Shown here: piece after piece, positions 7,822-16,368 of the stretch | How positions within the stretch are numbered: the first letter of the stretch is position 1 | Layout: every line of letters starts with the position of its first letter | Source of the DNA: Bacteroidaceae bacterium | GTDB lineage: Bacteria; Bacteroidota; Bacteroidia; Bacteroidales; Bacteroidaceae | Assembly: GCA_016280855.1 (NCBI GenBank) | Contig: JAEEHP010000142.1 | Location: 1-35,779, forward strand | Direction: 5' to 3' | DNA: 35,779 bases | Notes under the pieces: generated by a model | Seen by the model: only the letters and a program-made list of their open reading frames with translations | Database searches by the model: none | Told to the model about the DNA's origin: nothing | Position numbers and translations under genes: made by a program

Positions 7822-9101
7822 TGAACTACGCAGAAACCGTTGATTATCTCTATCACGCAGCCCCGATGTTTTCGAACATAGGGGCTGGAGCGTATAAGGA
7901 GGGGCTCTCGACGACGATGGCCCTTGACATTCATTTCAGCCATCCCCACCAGAAGTTTCGCACCATTCACGTGGCCGGCACCAACGGCAAGGGCTCTGTG
8001 TCCTCGACCCTGGCTGCCATCCTGCAGTCGGCAGGGCTGAGGGTAGGACTCTACACCTCGCCCCATCTCGTCGATTTCCGAGAGCGCATCCGTGTGAACG
8101 GCGAGATGATCAGCGAGGATAGGGTAGTGCGCTTTGTGGAGCAGGAACGTGCGTTCTTCGAGCCATTGTCGCCCTCGTTCTTCGAGCTGACTACGGCCTT
8201 GGCATTCAAGTATTTCAAAGAGGAACAGGTCGATGTCGCCGTCGTGGAGGTGGGCTTGGGCGGTCGTCTGGACTGCACCAATATCATCCGCCCTGACCTG
8301 GCCGTCATCACCAACATCTCCTTCGACCACCAGCAGTTCCTTGGCGACACGCTTCCGCTGATAGCCGGCGAGAAGGCTGGTATCATCAAGACGGGTGTGC
8401 CCGTCGTGGTCGGCGAGACCAATGGCCATCCCGATGTGCGCGAGGTGTTTGCCGCCCGAGCCAAGGCCAAGGGCTGCATCATCCGTTTTGCCGACGAAGA
8501 GCAGTTCCCGCAGGTCGAATGTCAGCTCAATGGCGACTATCAACAGGCTAATATGCAGACCGTGCAATGCGCTGTCGATGAACTCCGTAAGCAGCGTTCC
8601 TATCGCGGCCTGCTGACCGATGAGGTCGTAGCCCATGGACTCCTTCACGTCATGGAACTCACGGGTTTGCAAGGCCGCTGGCAGCAGCTACGCGAGTGTC
8701 CCACGTTGGTTTGCGATGCCGGACATAACGCTGCAGGCATCAGCTATGTCGTCCGTCAGCTCTCGGAGCAGCCCAACAGTCACCTGCGTATCGTCTTCGG
8801 CATGGTCAACGACAAGGACTATCAGTTTGCCGTCTCGGCCCTCGAGGCGTTGAAGGATCGTGCCACTTATTATTTCACGCAGCCTTCCTGCCATCGCGCC
8901 CTGCCTGCTGATTCCCTTGCTGCTCCTTTCATCGGCAAAGGGATTCCCGTCCGCACCTTCCCCACCGTTCAGGCAGCCGTGTCGGCAGCCCTGTCCGATG
9001 CATCCCCCTCCGACTTCATCTTCGTCGGCGGTTCGTGTTATGTTGTAGCCGACCTGCTAACGGATTGGGACACGATCAATCACCTATTGCGTACAAAATA
9101 A
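7821..9101 (+). CDS. folC: Bifunctional folylpolyglutamate / dihydrofolate synthase
   Basis: A 426-residue Mur-ligase-type enzyme that adds glutamate to dihydropteroate and to reduced folates, using ATP. The P-loop is GTNGKGS (53-59). Other family landmarks are the SPHLVDFRERIRVNG string, the VVEVGLGGRLDCTN string with its metal ligands, ITNISFDHQQFLGDT, and the C-terminal domain with DAGHN. It overlaps dnaJ by one base (TGATG). Its placement after chaperone genes looks like simple co-transcription rather than a functional link. Confidence 0.96.
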   Translation: MNYAETVDYLYHAAPMFSNIGAGAYKEGLSTTMALDIHFSHPHQKFRTIHVAGTNGKGSVSSTLAAILQSAGLRVGLYTSPHLVDFRERIRVNGEMISEDRVVRFVEQERAFFEPLSPSFFELTTALAFKYFKEEQVDVAVVEVGLGGRLDCTNIIRPDLAVITNISFDHQQFLGDTLPLIAGEKAGIIKTGVPVVVGETNGHPDVREVFAARAKAKGCIIRFADEEQFPQVECQLNGDYQQANMQTVQCAVDELRKQRSYRGLLTDEVVAHGLLHVMELTGLQGRWQQLRECPTLVCDAGHNAAGISYVVRQLSEQPNSHLRIVFGMVNDKDYQFAVSALEALKDRATYYFTQPSCHRALPADSLAAPFIGKGIPVRTFPTVQAAVSAALSDASPSDFIFVGGSCYVVADLLTDWDTINHLLRTK

Positions 9102-9173
9102 AACAATGATATATCAGTTGGCACGGAAGATGTTTTAAAAGACAACGTTTAATTCATTAATTAGTTGTAGAAA

Positions 9174-10112
9174 ATGAGTAAGAAAGTATTATTGGGAGTT
9201 GTCGTGGCTTTGCTGTTTTGCCTTGGCGCGACGGCTCAGGAGACTTATCGATTCGCAGAGCGTGATACCTGTGCGCTCTACCTCGACATCTTCCGTCCCG
9301 ATTCCAGCGCTCAAACCACCTTCAAGGGCGTAGCCAAACCCGCCATCATGTTTGTTTTCGGCGGCGGCTTCGTCTCGGGCAAGCGCAGCGATGCCGGGAT
9401 TCGTCCATGGTTCCGCCATCTCAATGCCAACGGCTACACCGTCATTGCCATCGACTATCGTCTGGGCATGAAGGGCTACCGGATGGGCAAAGGTCTGCGT
9501 GGTGCCGTGAAGGCGCTCGACCGCTTCATGCTGTCGCAGCAGATGGGTGTCGAGGATGTCTTCTCCGCCGTCTCTTTTCTTGCAACACATCCCGAGCTGA
9601 ACGTACCAGCCGACAATATAGTCCTCTCCGGCAGTTCCGCGGGAGCCATCATCTCGCTGGCCTGTGCTAACGCCATCGCTAACGGCGAGACCGAGGGCCT
9701 GCCCGAAGGATTTGCGTTCAAGGGCGTCATGAGCTTCTCGGGCGCCATCATCAGCAAAACGGGCGCTCCTAAGTTCGAGCAAGCGCCGTGCCCGATCCTT
9801 TTCTTCCACGGCACCGCCGACAAGATCGTGGCGTACAACCACTTCGGCCTTCCTCGTCGTGGCATTTGGGGCAGCGACTATATCGCCAAGCGTCTGAAGA
9901 AACAGGGTTGCAACTACAGCATCTGGCGCTTCGACGGACTAGGTCACGACGTGGCGGCGTATATGGGTTTCATGTGGGATGTGGAAAAGGTCTTTCTCGA
10001 AAAGAATGTCATGCAGGGCATCCGCTGCGAGGTAGATGCAATGGTGAACGACCCGTCGCTTCCCACCTGGCAGTCGTGGGGCAAGACAAAGACCGCCGAC
10101 TTGTACCAGTAA
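9174..10112 (+). CDS. Secreted alpha/beta-hydrolase (esterase/lipase-like)
   Basis: A 312-residue alpha/beta-hydrolase with a signal peptide (1-21, ending ATA before QE), so it is probably periplasmic. The oxyanion motif is GGGFVSG (63-69). The nucleophile elbow GSSAG (153-157) puts Ser155 as nucleophile, and Asp216 and His258 (GLGHD) complete a plausible triad. The length fits the carboxylesterase/BD-FAE group; acetyl or feruloyl esters on polysaccharides are possible substrates, but nothing in the sequence fixes this. It lies 72 bp after folC with no promoter box recognised in the gap, and faces the acyltransferase gene tail to tail. Confidence 0.85.
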   Translation: MSKKVLLGVVVALLFCLGATAQETYRFAERDTCALYLDIFRPDSSAQTTFKGVAKPAIMFVFGGGFVSGKRSDAGIRPWFRHLNANGYTVIAIDYRLGMKGYRMGKGLRGAVKALDRFMLSQQMGVEDVFSAVSFLATHPELNVPADNIVLSGSSAGAIISLACANAIANGETEGLPEGFAFKGVMSFSGAIISKTGAPKFEQAPCPILFFHGTADKIVAYNHFGLPRRGIWGSDYIAKRLKKQGCNYSIWRFDGLGHDVAAYMGFMWDVEKVFLEKNVMQGIRCEVDAMVNDPSLPTWQSWGKTKTADLYQ

Positions 10113-10140
10113 AAAACAGTTGCCACAGCAGTCGTTTATA

Positions 10141-10246
10141 AAACAACGAATTATACTAATTTTACGAATTCTTTCTTGTCCTATGGTTCTTTCTTCACAA
10201 CCACGACGCAAGCTTAAATTCGTTTAATTTGTATAATTCGTTGTTT
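10141..10246. terminator. Long inverted repeat between convergent genes
   Basis: The left arm 10141-10170 and right arm 10217-10246 are 30 nt each and complementary with three mismatches, around a 46-nt loop. The arms are AT-rich (core AACGAATTATAC). It lies between the esterase and acyltransferase 3' ends and probably ends both transcripts. The size and sequence also suggest a dispersed repeat. Confidence 0.7.
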
Positions 10247-10292
10247 AAAAAGAAGAAATGTGGCAATTGCAATAATGATATTGAGCGGTTGT

Positions 10293-11402
10293 CTAACCGA
10301 TGATCCATTTGCTGCCGGGAATGAGGGATAGGAGCTTGGTGGTGATCCAGCAGCAGAGGAAGGAGAGAATGGCGATAACGGGAATCGCTGCCCAAACCGG
10401 GATGAGGGGATTGGCTGCGTCGCCGCCGATGATGGCGTTGCTGATGGGGGCCAGGAAGAGCAGGTGCATCAGGTACATGCCGAAAGTGAGCTTCGCTGTC
10501 GTGGTAATCCATTGGGGTGCCTGCTTCTGTTCAATACACGTGAAGAGCAGGAAAGCGCCGAAGGTGGCGAGGACGACGTTGGGCGTGCAGAACTCCCAAC
10601 TCCATTCCAGCAGCGGCGTCTCGATGAGCTGACCGGGCGTGCCGCGGTACCAGAACGACCAGGCGGTGAAAGCGGCACCGATGACGAAGCAGATGGAGCC
10701 CATGCGGAGACGTTTAGCGCGCGACCAGTCGAGATGCTTGTGGATGTAATGGGCAAGCACGAGGTAGCCCAGATAACCCGAACAATACCATAGCATGTCG
10801 TAGCGGTTCCAGAAGCAGGCGCCCCACAACTCGGGCATCACCAAACGCTGGAGCCATGGGATGAGCGTCGAGAAGGCGAAGATGCCGAGGAAGATGCGTT
10901 CGTCGCGGGCCGAGGCACGCTCCAACCAGGGGGAGATGACGGGAATGATGAGGTAGAGGCTGATGAGTGGATACATGAACCACAGGTGGCCTGCCATCGA
11001 CGGGAAGTTGAAGGGAAGATGGCGAAGGTCGTTCATCGACTGTTCCCAAGTCATCGCACCCCAGGCGAGGGGCAGGAAGGTGTAGATGAGCATGAAGATG
11101 ATCATCGGCGGAAGGATGCGCAGGAAACGATGGCGATAGAAACCGCTCATGCTCTGGTCTGGACGCAGGGGAACAAGAAGAAACGAAGATACTACTATAA
11201 ATAAAGGTACGCACGTGCGCGCGAGGCCACCATCGTAGAAGGCCACCCAGAAACGGTTGGATTCGTTGGCCAGCATAGATACGTTGCCGGCTAAGCCGGA
11301 GGCGTCAGCGCCATAGAAATTCTCGCTGGCGTGGACGAGCATCACGAGGAAGCAAGCTACGACACGGATGTAGTCGATGAAGACAATTCGCTCTTTGGAC
11401 AT
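10293..11402 (-). CDS. Membrane acyltransferase (acyltransferase 3 family)
   Basis: A 369-residue integral membrane protein with about ten hydrophobic segments. It starts with the family pattern IDYIRVVACFLVMLVHASE, including the conserved Arg13 and His24. Acyltransferase-3 proteins move acetyl or other acyl groups onto cell-surface sugars across the inner membrane. It is the last gene of a minus operon and starts 22 bp after the small secreted protein gene. The acceptor is unknown; surface polysaccharide or lipid is an inference. The ATG at 11402 is well placed just before the Asp-x-x-Arg helix. Confidence 0.9.
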   Translation of the reverse strand: MSKERIVFIDYIRVVACFLVMLVHASENFYGADASGLAGNVSMLANESNRFWVAFYDGGLARTCVPLFIVVSSFLLVPLRPDQSMSGFYRHRFLRILPPMIIFMLIYTFLPLAWGAMTWEQSMNDLRHLPFNFPSMAGHLWFMYPLISLYLIIPVISPWLERASARDERIFLGIFAFSTLIPWLQRLVMPELWGACFWNRYDMLWYCSGYLGYLVLAHYIHKHLDWSRAKRLRMGSICFVIGAAFTAWSFWYRGTPGQLIETPLLEWSWEFCTPNVVLATFGAFLLFTCIEQKQAPQWITTTAKLTFGMYLMHLLFLAPISNAIIGGDAANPLIPVWAAIPVIAILSFLCCWITTKLLSLIPGSKWIIG

Positions 11403-11424
11403 AACTGTCGAGGGGCTTTGAGGT

Positions 11425-11850
11425 TTAATCCTTGTCGCGTCCTTCGATTTTGCTCATCTTCTCGTTGGCGAGGTCGAAGGCGTACCACACTTTCTTGGGC
11501 TTTAACACCTTGAGGAACTCGGGATAGTACTTTTTCTTAGCTGCCAGTTCCTTGGTCTCGGATTCGAGCTTGGCCTCGAAGAGCTGCTTGGCCTGAGAGT
11601 CGGTGAGGGTGCCGGCTTTCTCGGCGGCCTTGTATTTGTCCTTGACGTCGTCGTAAATGTCGCCCGCAGCCTTGCGTTCGTTGAGGTAAGCCTTGAGGAT
11701 GGGTCCGAAGGCTGCTTCCGTCTTCTTGTCGAGGCGGAGGTTCTTGATGGTGTAGTCGTAACGCTTCTCGGTCTTGGACTGAGCAGCTGCGGAGATGGCT
11801 ACGCCGAACAACAGGGCGGCAGTCATCAAGGTGAGAATCACTTTCTTCAT
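11425..11850 (-). CDS. Small secreted alpha-helical protein, function unknown
   Basis: A 141-residue protein with a clear signal peptide (about 1-23, ISAAAQ). The mature part is about 118 residues, highly charged (Lys/Glu) and predicted all-helical, with no cysteines. The length, charge and helical pattern recall periplasmic Spy/CpxP-like proteins, but I see no LTxxQ motif, so this is only a resemblance. Its ATG overlaps the ygiQ TGA-side end by 4 bp (11847-11850), so the two are translationally coupled. Confidence 0.75.
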   Translation of the reverse strand: MKKVILTLMTAALLFGVAISAAAQSKTEKRYDYTIKNLRLDKKTEAAFGPILKAYLNERKAAGDIYDDVKDKYKAAEKAGTLTDSQAKQLFEAKLESETKELAAKKKYYPEFLKVLKPKKVWYAFDLANEKMSKIEGRDKD

Positions 11851-13793
11851 TTGTGCTTATTGTTAGGATGTGTAAATGATTTCTTGTTTTTGACAGCAGA
11901 GGTGCCGTTTGGTTTAACGCCGAAGAGCTTAGTGAGTAGATCCATGCGTCCGATGCGCCGTAGTTCCTCCTCGATGCGATGGCGCTCCTCGGGCTTGTAC
12001 CAGAAGAAGAACATGCGTTGGGCTTGCTTCTCCGAGGGAGTGCGTGCGACGAAGACGGGTTGCAGCGTGTCGGGGTCGTAGCCTGTGGCCCACATGGTGG
12101 TGGCTGTGGTCATGGGGGTCGGCGTGAAGTCCTGCACTTGTTCGAGATGGAAGTCAAGCTGCTTGGTCTCGACGGCCAGCTCGGCCATATCCTCGGCATG
12201 GCAACCCGGGTGGGAGCTGATGAAATAGGGGATGATCTGCTGGCGCAGGCCGCACTCGCGATTGATCTGGTCGAAGCGGCGTTTGAACGCATGGAACAGA
12301 CGGAACGACGGTTTGCGCATGAGCTGCAGCACGCGGTCGGAGGTGTGCTCAGGGGCTACCTTCAAGCGTCCGCTGACATGACGGGTGATGAGTTCGCGGG
12401 TGTAGTCGGCAGCAGCACGGTTGAGGTCATCGTCCTTCCAGTCGTGGAGCAGGAGGTCGTAGCGCACGCCGCTTCCGATGAAACTCCGTTTGATGTACGG
12501 CAGGGCATCCACGGCACGATAGATGTCGAGCAGGGGGCGGTGGTCGCCGTTGAGGTTGGGGCACACCTGCGGGAAGATGCACGAGGGGCGATGGCAATGG
12601 GCACAGGCCTTGAGGTTCTTGCCCTGCATCTGGTACATATTAGCCGAAGGGCCGCCGAGGTCGGATAGATTGCCGCGGAAGCCGGGCAGCTGGGCGATGG
12701 CTTCTACCTCGCGAAGGATGCTCGCCTTGGAACGGCTCATGATGTGTTTGCCCTGATGAGCCGAGATGGTGCAGAAGGCACAGCCGCCGAAGCAACCGCG
12801 ATGCAGGCACACCGAAAAACGGATCATGTCGTAGGCCGGGATGCGTTTGCCTTCGTAGCGAGGGTGGGGCAGCCGTGTGTAGGGCAGGTCGAAGGAGTGG
12901 TCGAGTTGCTCGGTGGTCAGAGGCGGGTAAGGGGGATTGACGACGACCCATCGGCGACCCGTCTGCTGGATGAGGCGGTGGGCATCGTCGCTATTGCTTT
13001 GCTTCTCGATTTGGTGGAAGTTCTCGGCGTGATGACGCGGCTCACTGAGGCAGTCCTCATAGCTGTGAAGGACGATGTCGTCGGCTGTGATGCCGCTCGG
13101 GATGTCCTTCTCGTTGTCGTAGATGACGACGGACTGCTTCAAGGAAACGAGAGCCTCGCGCAGGGCCGTTGCGGTGAGCATGGCGTTGCCTTCGTCGTCG
13201 TAGGCGAGGGCAGGGTGGTAGCTCTCGATGAGCTCGAGGCTGCGGCGGGTGAGCTCCAACGTCGGTTGTTCGCCCATGCCGTAGAGGATGCAGTCGGCAC
13301 CGCTGTCAAGGAGGATGCTGGGGCGCAGACGATCCTGCCAATAGTCGTAGTGGGTGAGGCGACGCAACGATGCCTCGATGCCTCCGAGCACAACGGGCAC
13401 GTCGGGAAAGAGCTGCTTGACGGCTTGGGTATAAACGATGGTGGGATATTCCGGTCGCAAGTCATGACGGCCATCGGGTGAATAGGCATCCTCCGAGCGT
13501 AGGCGACGGGCTGCCGTGTACTTGTTGACCATCGAATCCATGCAGCCGGGAGCCACGCCGAACCAGAGACGCGGCCGCCCCAGGCGGCGGAAGTCGCGCA
13601 GGTCGCCGTGCCAGTCGGGTTGAGGGATGATGGCTACGCGTAAACCCTCGGCTTCCAACAGACGCCCGATGACCGCCGCGCCGAACGAGGGATGATCGAC
13701 GTAGGCGTCAGCAGAGAGCAGGATGACATCAGCCTGATCCCAGCCGCGCAGTTCCATCTCCTTGCGGGTTGTCGGCAGAAAGTCGGAGAGCAT
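11847..13793 (-). CDS. YgiQ family radical SAM protein
   Basis: A 648-residue radical S-adenosylmethionine protein of the YgiQ/UPF0313 family, whose function is not established. An N-terminal cobalamin-binding-like region (about 20-175, with PDWHGDLRDF, VAPGCMDSMVNKYTA and VPVVLGGIEASLRR) is followed by the radical SAM core. The Cys334-x3-Cys338-x2-Cys341 cluster lies in the string RGCFGGCAFC. Later family strings are GPSANMYQM, KVAPEHTSD and YFISSHPGC, with a C-terminal QVQDFTPTP segment. The start at 13793 gives the family N-terminus (FLPTTRKEMELRGW). It lies 57 bp after the lipid kinase gene, separated by a heptamer array. Confidence 0.95.
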   Translation of the reverse strand: MLSDFLPTTRKEMELRGWDQADVILLSADAYVDHPSFGAAVIGRLLEAEGLRVAIIPQPDWHGDLRDFRRLGRPRLWFGVAPGCMDSMVNKYTAARRLRSEDAYSPDGRHDLRPEYPTIVYTQAVKQLFPDVPVVLGGIEASLRRLTHYDYWQDRLRPSILLDSGADCILYGMGEQPTLELTRRSLELIESYHPALAYDDEGNAMLTATALREALVSLKQSVVIYDNEKDIPSGITADDIVLHSYEDCLSEPRHHAENFHQIEKQSNSDDAHRLIQQTGRRWVVVNPPYPPLTTEQLDHSFDLPYTRLPHPRYEGKRIPAYDMIRFSVCLHRGCFGGCAFCTISAHQGKHIMSRSKASILREVEAIAQLPGFRGNLSDLGGPSANMYQMQGKNLKACAHCHRPSCIFPQVCPNLNGDHRPLLDIYRAVDALPYIKRSFIGSGVRYDLLLHDWKDDDLNRAAADYTRELITRHVSGRLKVAPEHTSDRVLQLMRKPSFRLFHAFKRRFDQINRECGLRQQIIPYFISSHPGCHAEDMAELAVETKQLDFHLEQVQDFTPTPMTTATTMWATGYDPDTLQPVFVARTPSEKQAQRMFFFWYKPEERHRIEEELRRIGRMDLLTKLFGVKPNGTSAVKNKKSFTHPNNKHK

Positions 13794-13799
13794 GGGGGA

Positions 13800-13841
13800 G
13801 TTGAAAATTGAAAGTTGAGAGTTGAAAGTTGAAAGTTGAGC
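13800..13841. repeat. Heptamer tandem array (GTTGAAA-type), six units
   Basis: Six contiguous 7-bp units: GTTGAAA, ATTGAAA, GTTGAGA, GTTGAAA, GTTGAAA, GTTGAGC. The array fills most of the 57-bp gap between the lipid kinase stop and the ygiQ start. It leaves little space for a ribosome binding site of ygiQ other than the array itself. Confidence 0.9.
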
Positions 13842-13850
13842 GTCAACAGA

Positions 13851-14873
13851 TCATCGGTTGCGCAGAAGAATGCGGTCGAGGAGGTTCTTGTTGATGGCGC
13901 GCAGCTTACGCTGCTGAGCCTTGATGTCGCCTGTAATCTGGTCGTAGATGTCCTGTATGTCCTTGATGATCGGCGCTGTACTCTTGTCGGCGGCTTCATT
14001 GACTACCACGCGCAGGCCCTTTGGCACTAAGCGGATGTCGATGTCGCATCCCGTTTCGGCAGGTTCGCCGTCGTAGTGAATGACGCCGGGTTGTGTGCGA
14101 TGGACGTGCAGCGACTGGCAGCGGAAGGTGCGGACGTGGGAATTGGTGTCGAGCGTTTTGTTGATCATCTGCATGACCAGCTGCGGTGCCTTGAGCACGT
14201 TGAGCGGCTCGATGATGGTGACGTCGAGCAGGCCGTCGCTCATGGAGGCTTGCGGCGCAATGTAGAAATTGTTGCCGTACTGGGCCGCGTTTCCGCAGGC
14301 AACGATGAACGCCGTATAGTGCTCCGTCTGGCCGTCCACCACAATCTCATAGGTTTCCGGTTCGTAAGACAGTCCGCCGCGCAGGGTGTTCTCGATGTAT
14401 GTGCCGAGTCCCCGTTTTCCGGCTGATGCGAACTTCTCGCTGATGAAGGCATCGAACCCCATGCCGCAAGTGCAGAAGAAGGGAATCTCGTTGATGAGGC
14501 CGTAGTCGAGGGCTTTAATGTCGCAGCGTGAGAGCACACGCAGGGCACCGTCTGGGTTCATGGGAATCTGCAGGTGGCGTGCCAGACCATTGCCGCTGCC
14601 CATGGGCACGATGCCCAGCGCCGTGTTGGAGTGGCGGAGGGAACGGGCCACCTCGTTGACGGTGCCGTCGCCGCCGATGGCCACGCAGACATCTATACCA
14701 TCCTCCGAAGCTTGAAATGCCAACTCGGCGGCGTGACCCTTGTGATCGGTCCAAGCTACTTCCCACTCGAAACGTTCCGCATCGAGGAACAACGGCAAGG
14801 AGTCTATAACAGGTTTCTTGTCGCGCGTACCGGAGATCGGATTGGCGATAAACAGCAGTTTGGTCTTGCTCAT
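13851..14873 (-). CDS. Diacylglycerol/sphingoid lipid kinase family protein
   Basis: A 340-residue lipid kinase of the DAGK catalytic family (YegS/DgkB/sphingosine kinase superfamily). It has the N-terminal strand KLLFIANPISG, the nucleotide loop GGDGT (67-71) followed by VNEVARSL, the string GIVPMGSGNGLARHL, and the C-terminal beta domain ending near the VVVNEA string. It phosphorylates a lipid hydroxyl with ATP at the membrane. Upstream in-frame ATGs (14912, 14891) lie over or at the -7 box and predicted transcript start, so I chose 14873. It diverges from a serine palmitoyltransferase gene, which makes a sphingoid base or ceramide a reasonable alternative substrate to diacylglycerol. It is first in the operon with ygiQ. 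Confidence 0.9.
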   Translation of the reverse strand: MSKTKLLFIANPISGTRDKKPVIDSLPLFLDAERFEWEVAWTDHKGHAAELAFQASEDGIDVCVAIGGDGTVNEVARSLRHSNTALGIVPMGSGNGLARHLQIPMNPDGALRVLSRCDIKALDYGLINEIPFFCTCGMGFDAFISEKFASAGKRGLGTYIENTLRGGLSYEPETYEIVVDGQTEHYTAFIVACGNAAQYGNNFYIAPQASMSDGLLDVTIIEPLNVLKAPQLVMQMINKTLDTNSHVRTFRCQSLHVHRTQPGVIHYDGEPAETGCDIDIRLVPKGLRVVVNEAADKSTAPIIKDIQDIYDQITGDIKAQQRKLRAINKNLLDRILLRNR

Positions 14874-14899
14874 AGATTGTATTGTGTACATAATCCGCA

Positions 14900-14907
14900 C
14901 AAAAGTA
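14900..14907 (-). promoter_or_regulatory. -7 promoter box of the lipid kinase operon
   Basis: TACTTTTG on the minus strand, 27 bp upstream of the chosen start codon. Transcription should begin near 14893, which excludes the ATG at 14912 as a start. No clear -33 partner. Confidence 0.65.
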
Positions 14908-15002
14908 ATCAAAAAATCTCATTCTTAGGCAGGCGAATAGAGAAATTTAAGCTTTCTTGCACATTTTCATCAAAAAAGTGCGTATAGTCGGGATTTTTTA
15001 TG

Positions 15003-15010
15003 TACCTTTG
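15003..15010 (+). promoter_or_regulatory. -7 promoter box of the serine palmitoyltransferase gene
   Basis: TACCTTTG followed by CACCCGCAA, an almost exact copy of the boxes at 4212 and 16300. It gives a leader of about 25-30 nt before the ATG at 15043. No TTTG is seen at the usual spacing. Confidence 0.75.
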
Positions 15011-15042
15011 CACCCGCAATAACGAATATACCTATTTTATAT

Positions 15043-16233
15043 ATGGGAATTTTACAAGAAAGACTGGCTAAGTACGACCGCCCTCAGAAGTATAAAGCGC
15101 TCGGAATCTATCCTTATTTCCGCGAGATTGAGGGCAAACAGGGTACTGAAGTCATCATGGAAGGACATCGCGTGCTGATGTTCGGTTCAAATGCGTACAC
15201 AGGTTTAACGGGTGACGACCGCGTCATCGAAGCAGGCATCCAGGCCATGCGTCAGTATGGCAGCGGCTGTGCCGGCTCACGTTTCCTGAACGGTACGCTT
15301 GATTTGCACGTTCAATTAGAGAAAGAACTGGCTGAATATGTCGGTAAGGAGGAAGCGATGTGCTTCGCCACAGGTTTCACCGTCAACAGCGGTGTGCTCG
15401 GCGTGCTCACCGACCGCCACGACTTCATCATCTGCGACGACCGCGACCATGCGAGCATCGTGGACGGCGTTCGCAACAGCTTCTCGCAGCGCCTGAAGTA
15501 CAAGCACAACGATATGGCAGAGCTGGAGGCTTTGCTGCAACGTTGTCCCGAGGATGTCGTGAAACTCATCGTTGTCGATGGCGTGTTCTCGATGGAGGGC
15601 GACTTGTGCAAGCTGCCCGAGATCATAGCACTGAAGAAGAAGTACCCCGGCACAGCTGTCATGGTCGATGAGGCCCACGGCTTAGGTGTCTTCGGACGTG
15701 AGGGTAGGGGTGTGTGCGATCACTTCGGCCTGACCGACGAGGTGGATCTCATCATGGGTACCTTCTCGAAGAGCCTGGCCAGCATCGGCGGTTTCATCGC
15801 TGCCGACAGCTCCATCATCAATTATCTGCGTCACCACACACGTACTTATATCTTCTCTGCTTCCTGCACACCAGCCGCTACCGCCGCAGCTCGTGAGGCC
15901 CTGCACATCATCCAGCGTGAGCCTGAGCGCATCAAGCAGCTTTGGGATGTCACTAACTACGCGTTGAAGCGTTTCCGCGATGCTGGATTCGAGATCGGCG
16001 ATACCGAGAGCCCAATCATTCCGCTCTATGTGCGTGACGTGGACAAGACGTTTGCCGTGACGAAGATGGCTTTCGACGCCGGTGTGTTCATCAATCCCGT
16101 GATTCCTCCCGCTTGTGCTCCGCAAGACACGTTGGTGCGCGTCGCACTCATGGCAACGCATACCAAGGAACAGGTTGATGAAGCCGTGGAAGCCCTCACT
16201 CGTGTGTTCCGCGAGCTCGAAATCATCAAATAA
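15043..16233 (+). CDS. spt: Serine palmitoyltransferase (alpha-oxoamine synthase family)
   Basis: A 396-residue PLP enzyme that condenses serine with a long-chain acyl-CoA to 3-ketosphinganine, the first step of sphingolipid synthesis, in the cytosol or at the inner membrane. The family features are MFGSNAYTGLTGD near 46-58, GSGCAGSRFLNGT (73-85), the PLP-stacking His136 in RDHASIVDG, Asp209 in VDEAHGLGVFG, and the Schiff-base Lys243 in TFSKSLAS. Glycine C-acetyltransferase (Kbl) and BioF share this fold. The N-terminal extension (DRPQKYKALGIYPYFREIE) and the acyl-tail region match Bacteroidetes Spt better, and the organism type supports it. It is transcribed alone from its own promoter, divergent from the lipid kinase. 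Confidence 0.9.
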   Translation: MGILQERLAKYDRPQKYKALGIYPYFREIEGKQGTEVIMEGHRVLMFGSNAYTGLTGDDRVIEAGIQAMRQYGSGCAGSRFLNGTLDLHVQLEKELAEYVGKEEAMCFATGFTVNSGVLGVLTDRHDFIICDDRDHASIVDGVRNSFSQRLKYKHNDMAELEALLQRCPEDVVKLIVVDGVFSMEGDLCKLPEIIALKKKYPGTAVMVDEAHGLGVFGREGRGVCDHFGLTDEVDLIMGTFSKSLASIGGFIAADSSIINYLRHHTRTYIFSASCTPAATAAAREALHIIQREPERIKQLWDVTNYALKRFRDAGFEIGDTESPIIPLYVRDVDKTFAVTKMAFDAGVFINPVIPPACAPQDTLVRVALMATHTKEQVDEAVEALTRVFRELEIIK

Positions 16234-16275
16234 GAAAGGCTAAATCGCCAAAAAGGAAAAATAAAGGGCAAAAAG

Positions 16276-16307
16276 TTTGGTCGTTTCGCAAAAACGTACT
16301 ACCTTTG
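16276..16307 (+). promoter_or_regulatory. Promoter of the tRNA-Lys pair
   Basis: TTTG at 16276-16279, a 20-bp spacer, then TACCTTTG at 16300-16307: an ideal Bacteroidetes promoter, again followed by CACCCGCAA. A leader of about 55 nt precedes the first tRNA and contains a small bulged hairpin (AACG/CGTT with GGT/ACC, about 16324-16344). Confidence 0.8.
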
Positions 16308-16368
16308 CACCCGCAAAACGAAAAACGACGGTAAATAACCCGTTGTGGACACAGAAAGTCCGCTTGTT

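Noticed and set aside
14874..14912. Longer lipid kinase starting at 14912
   Set aside because: The -7 promoter box lies at 14900-14907, so this start would be upstream of the transcript start.
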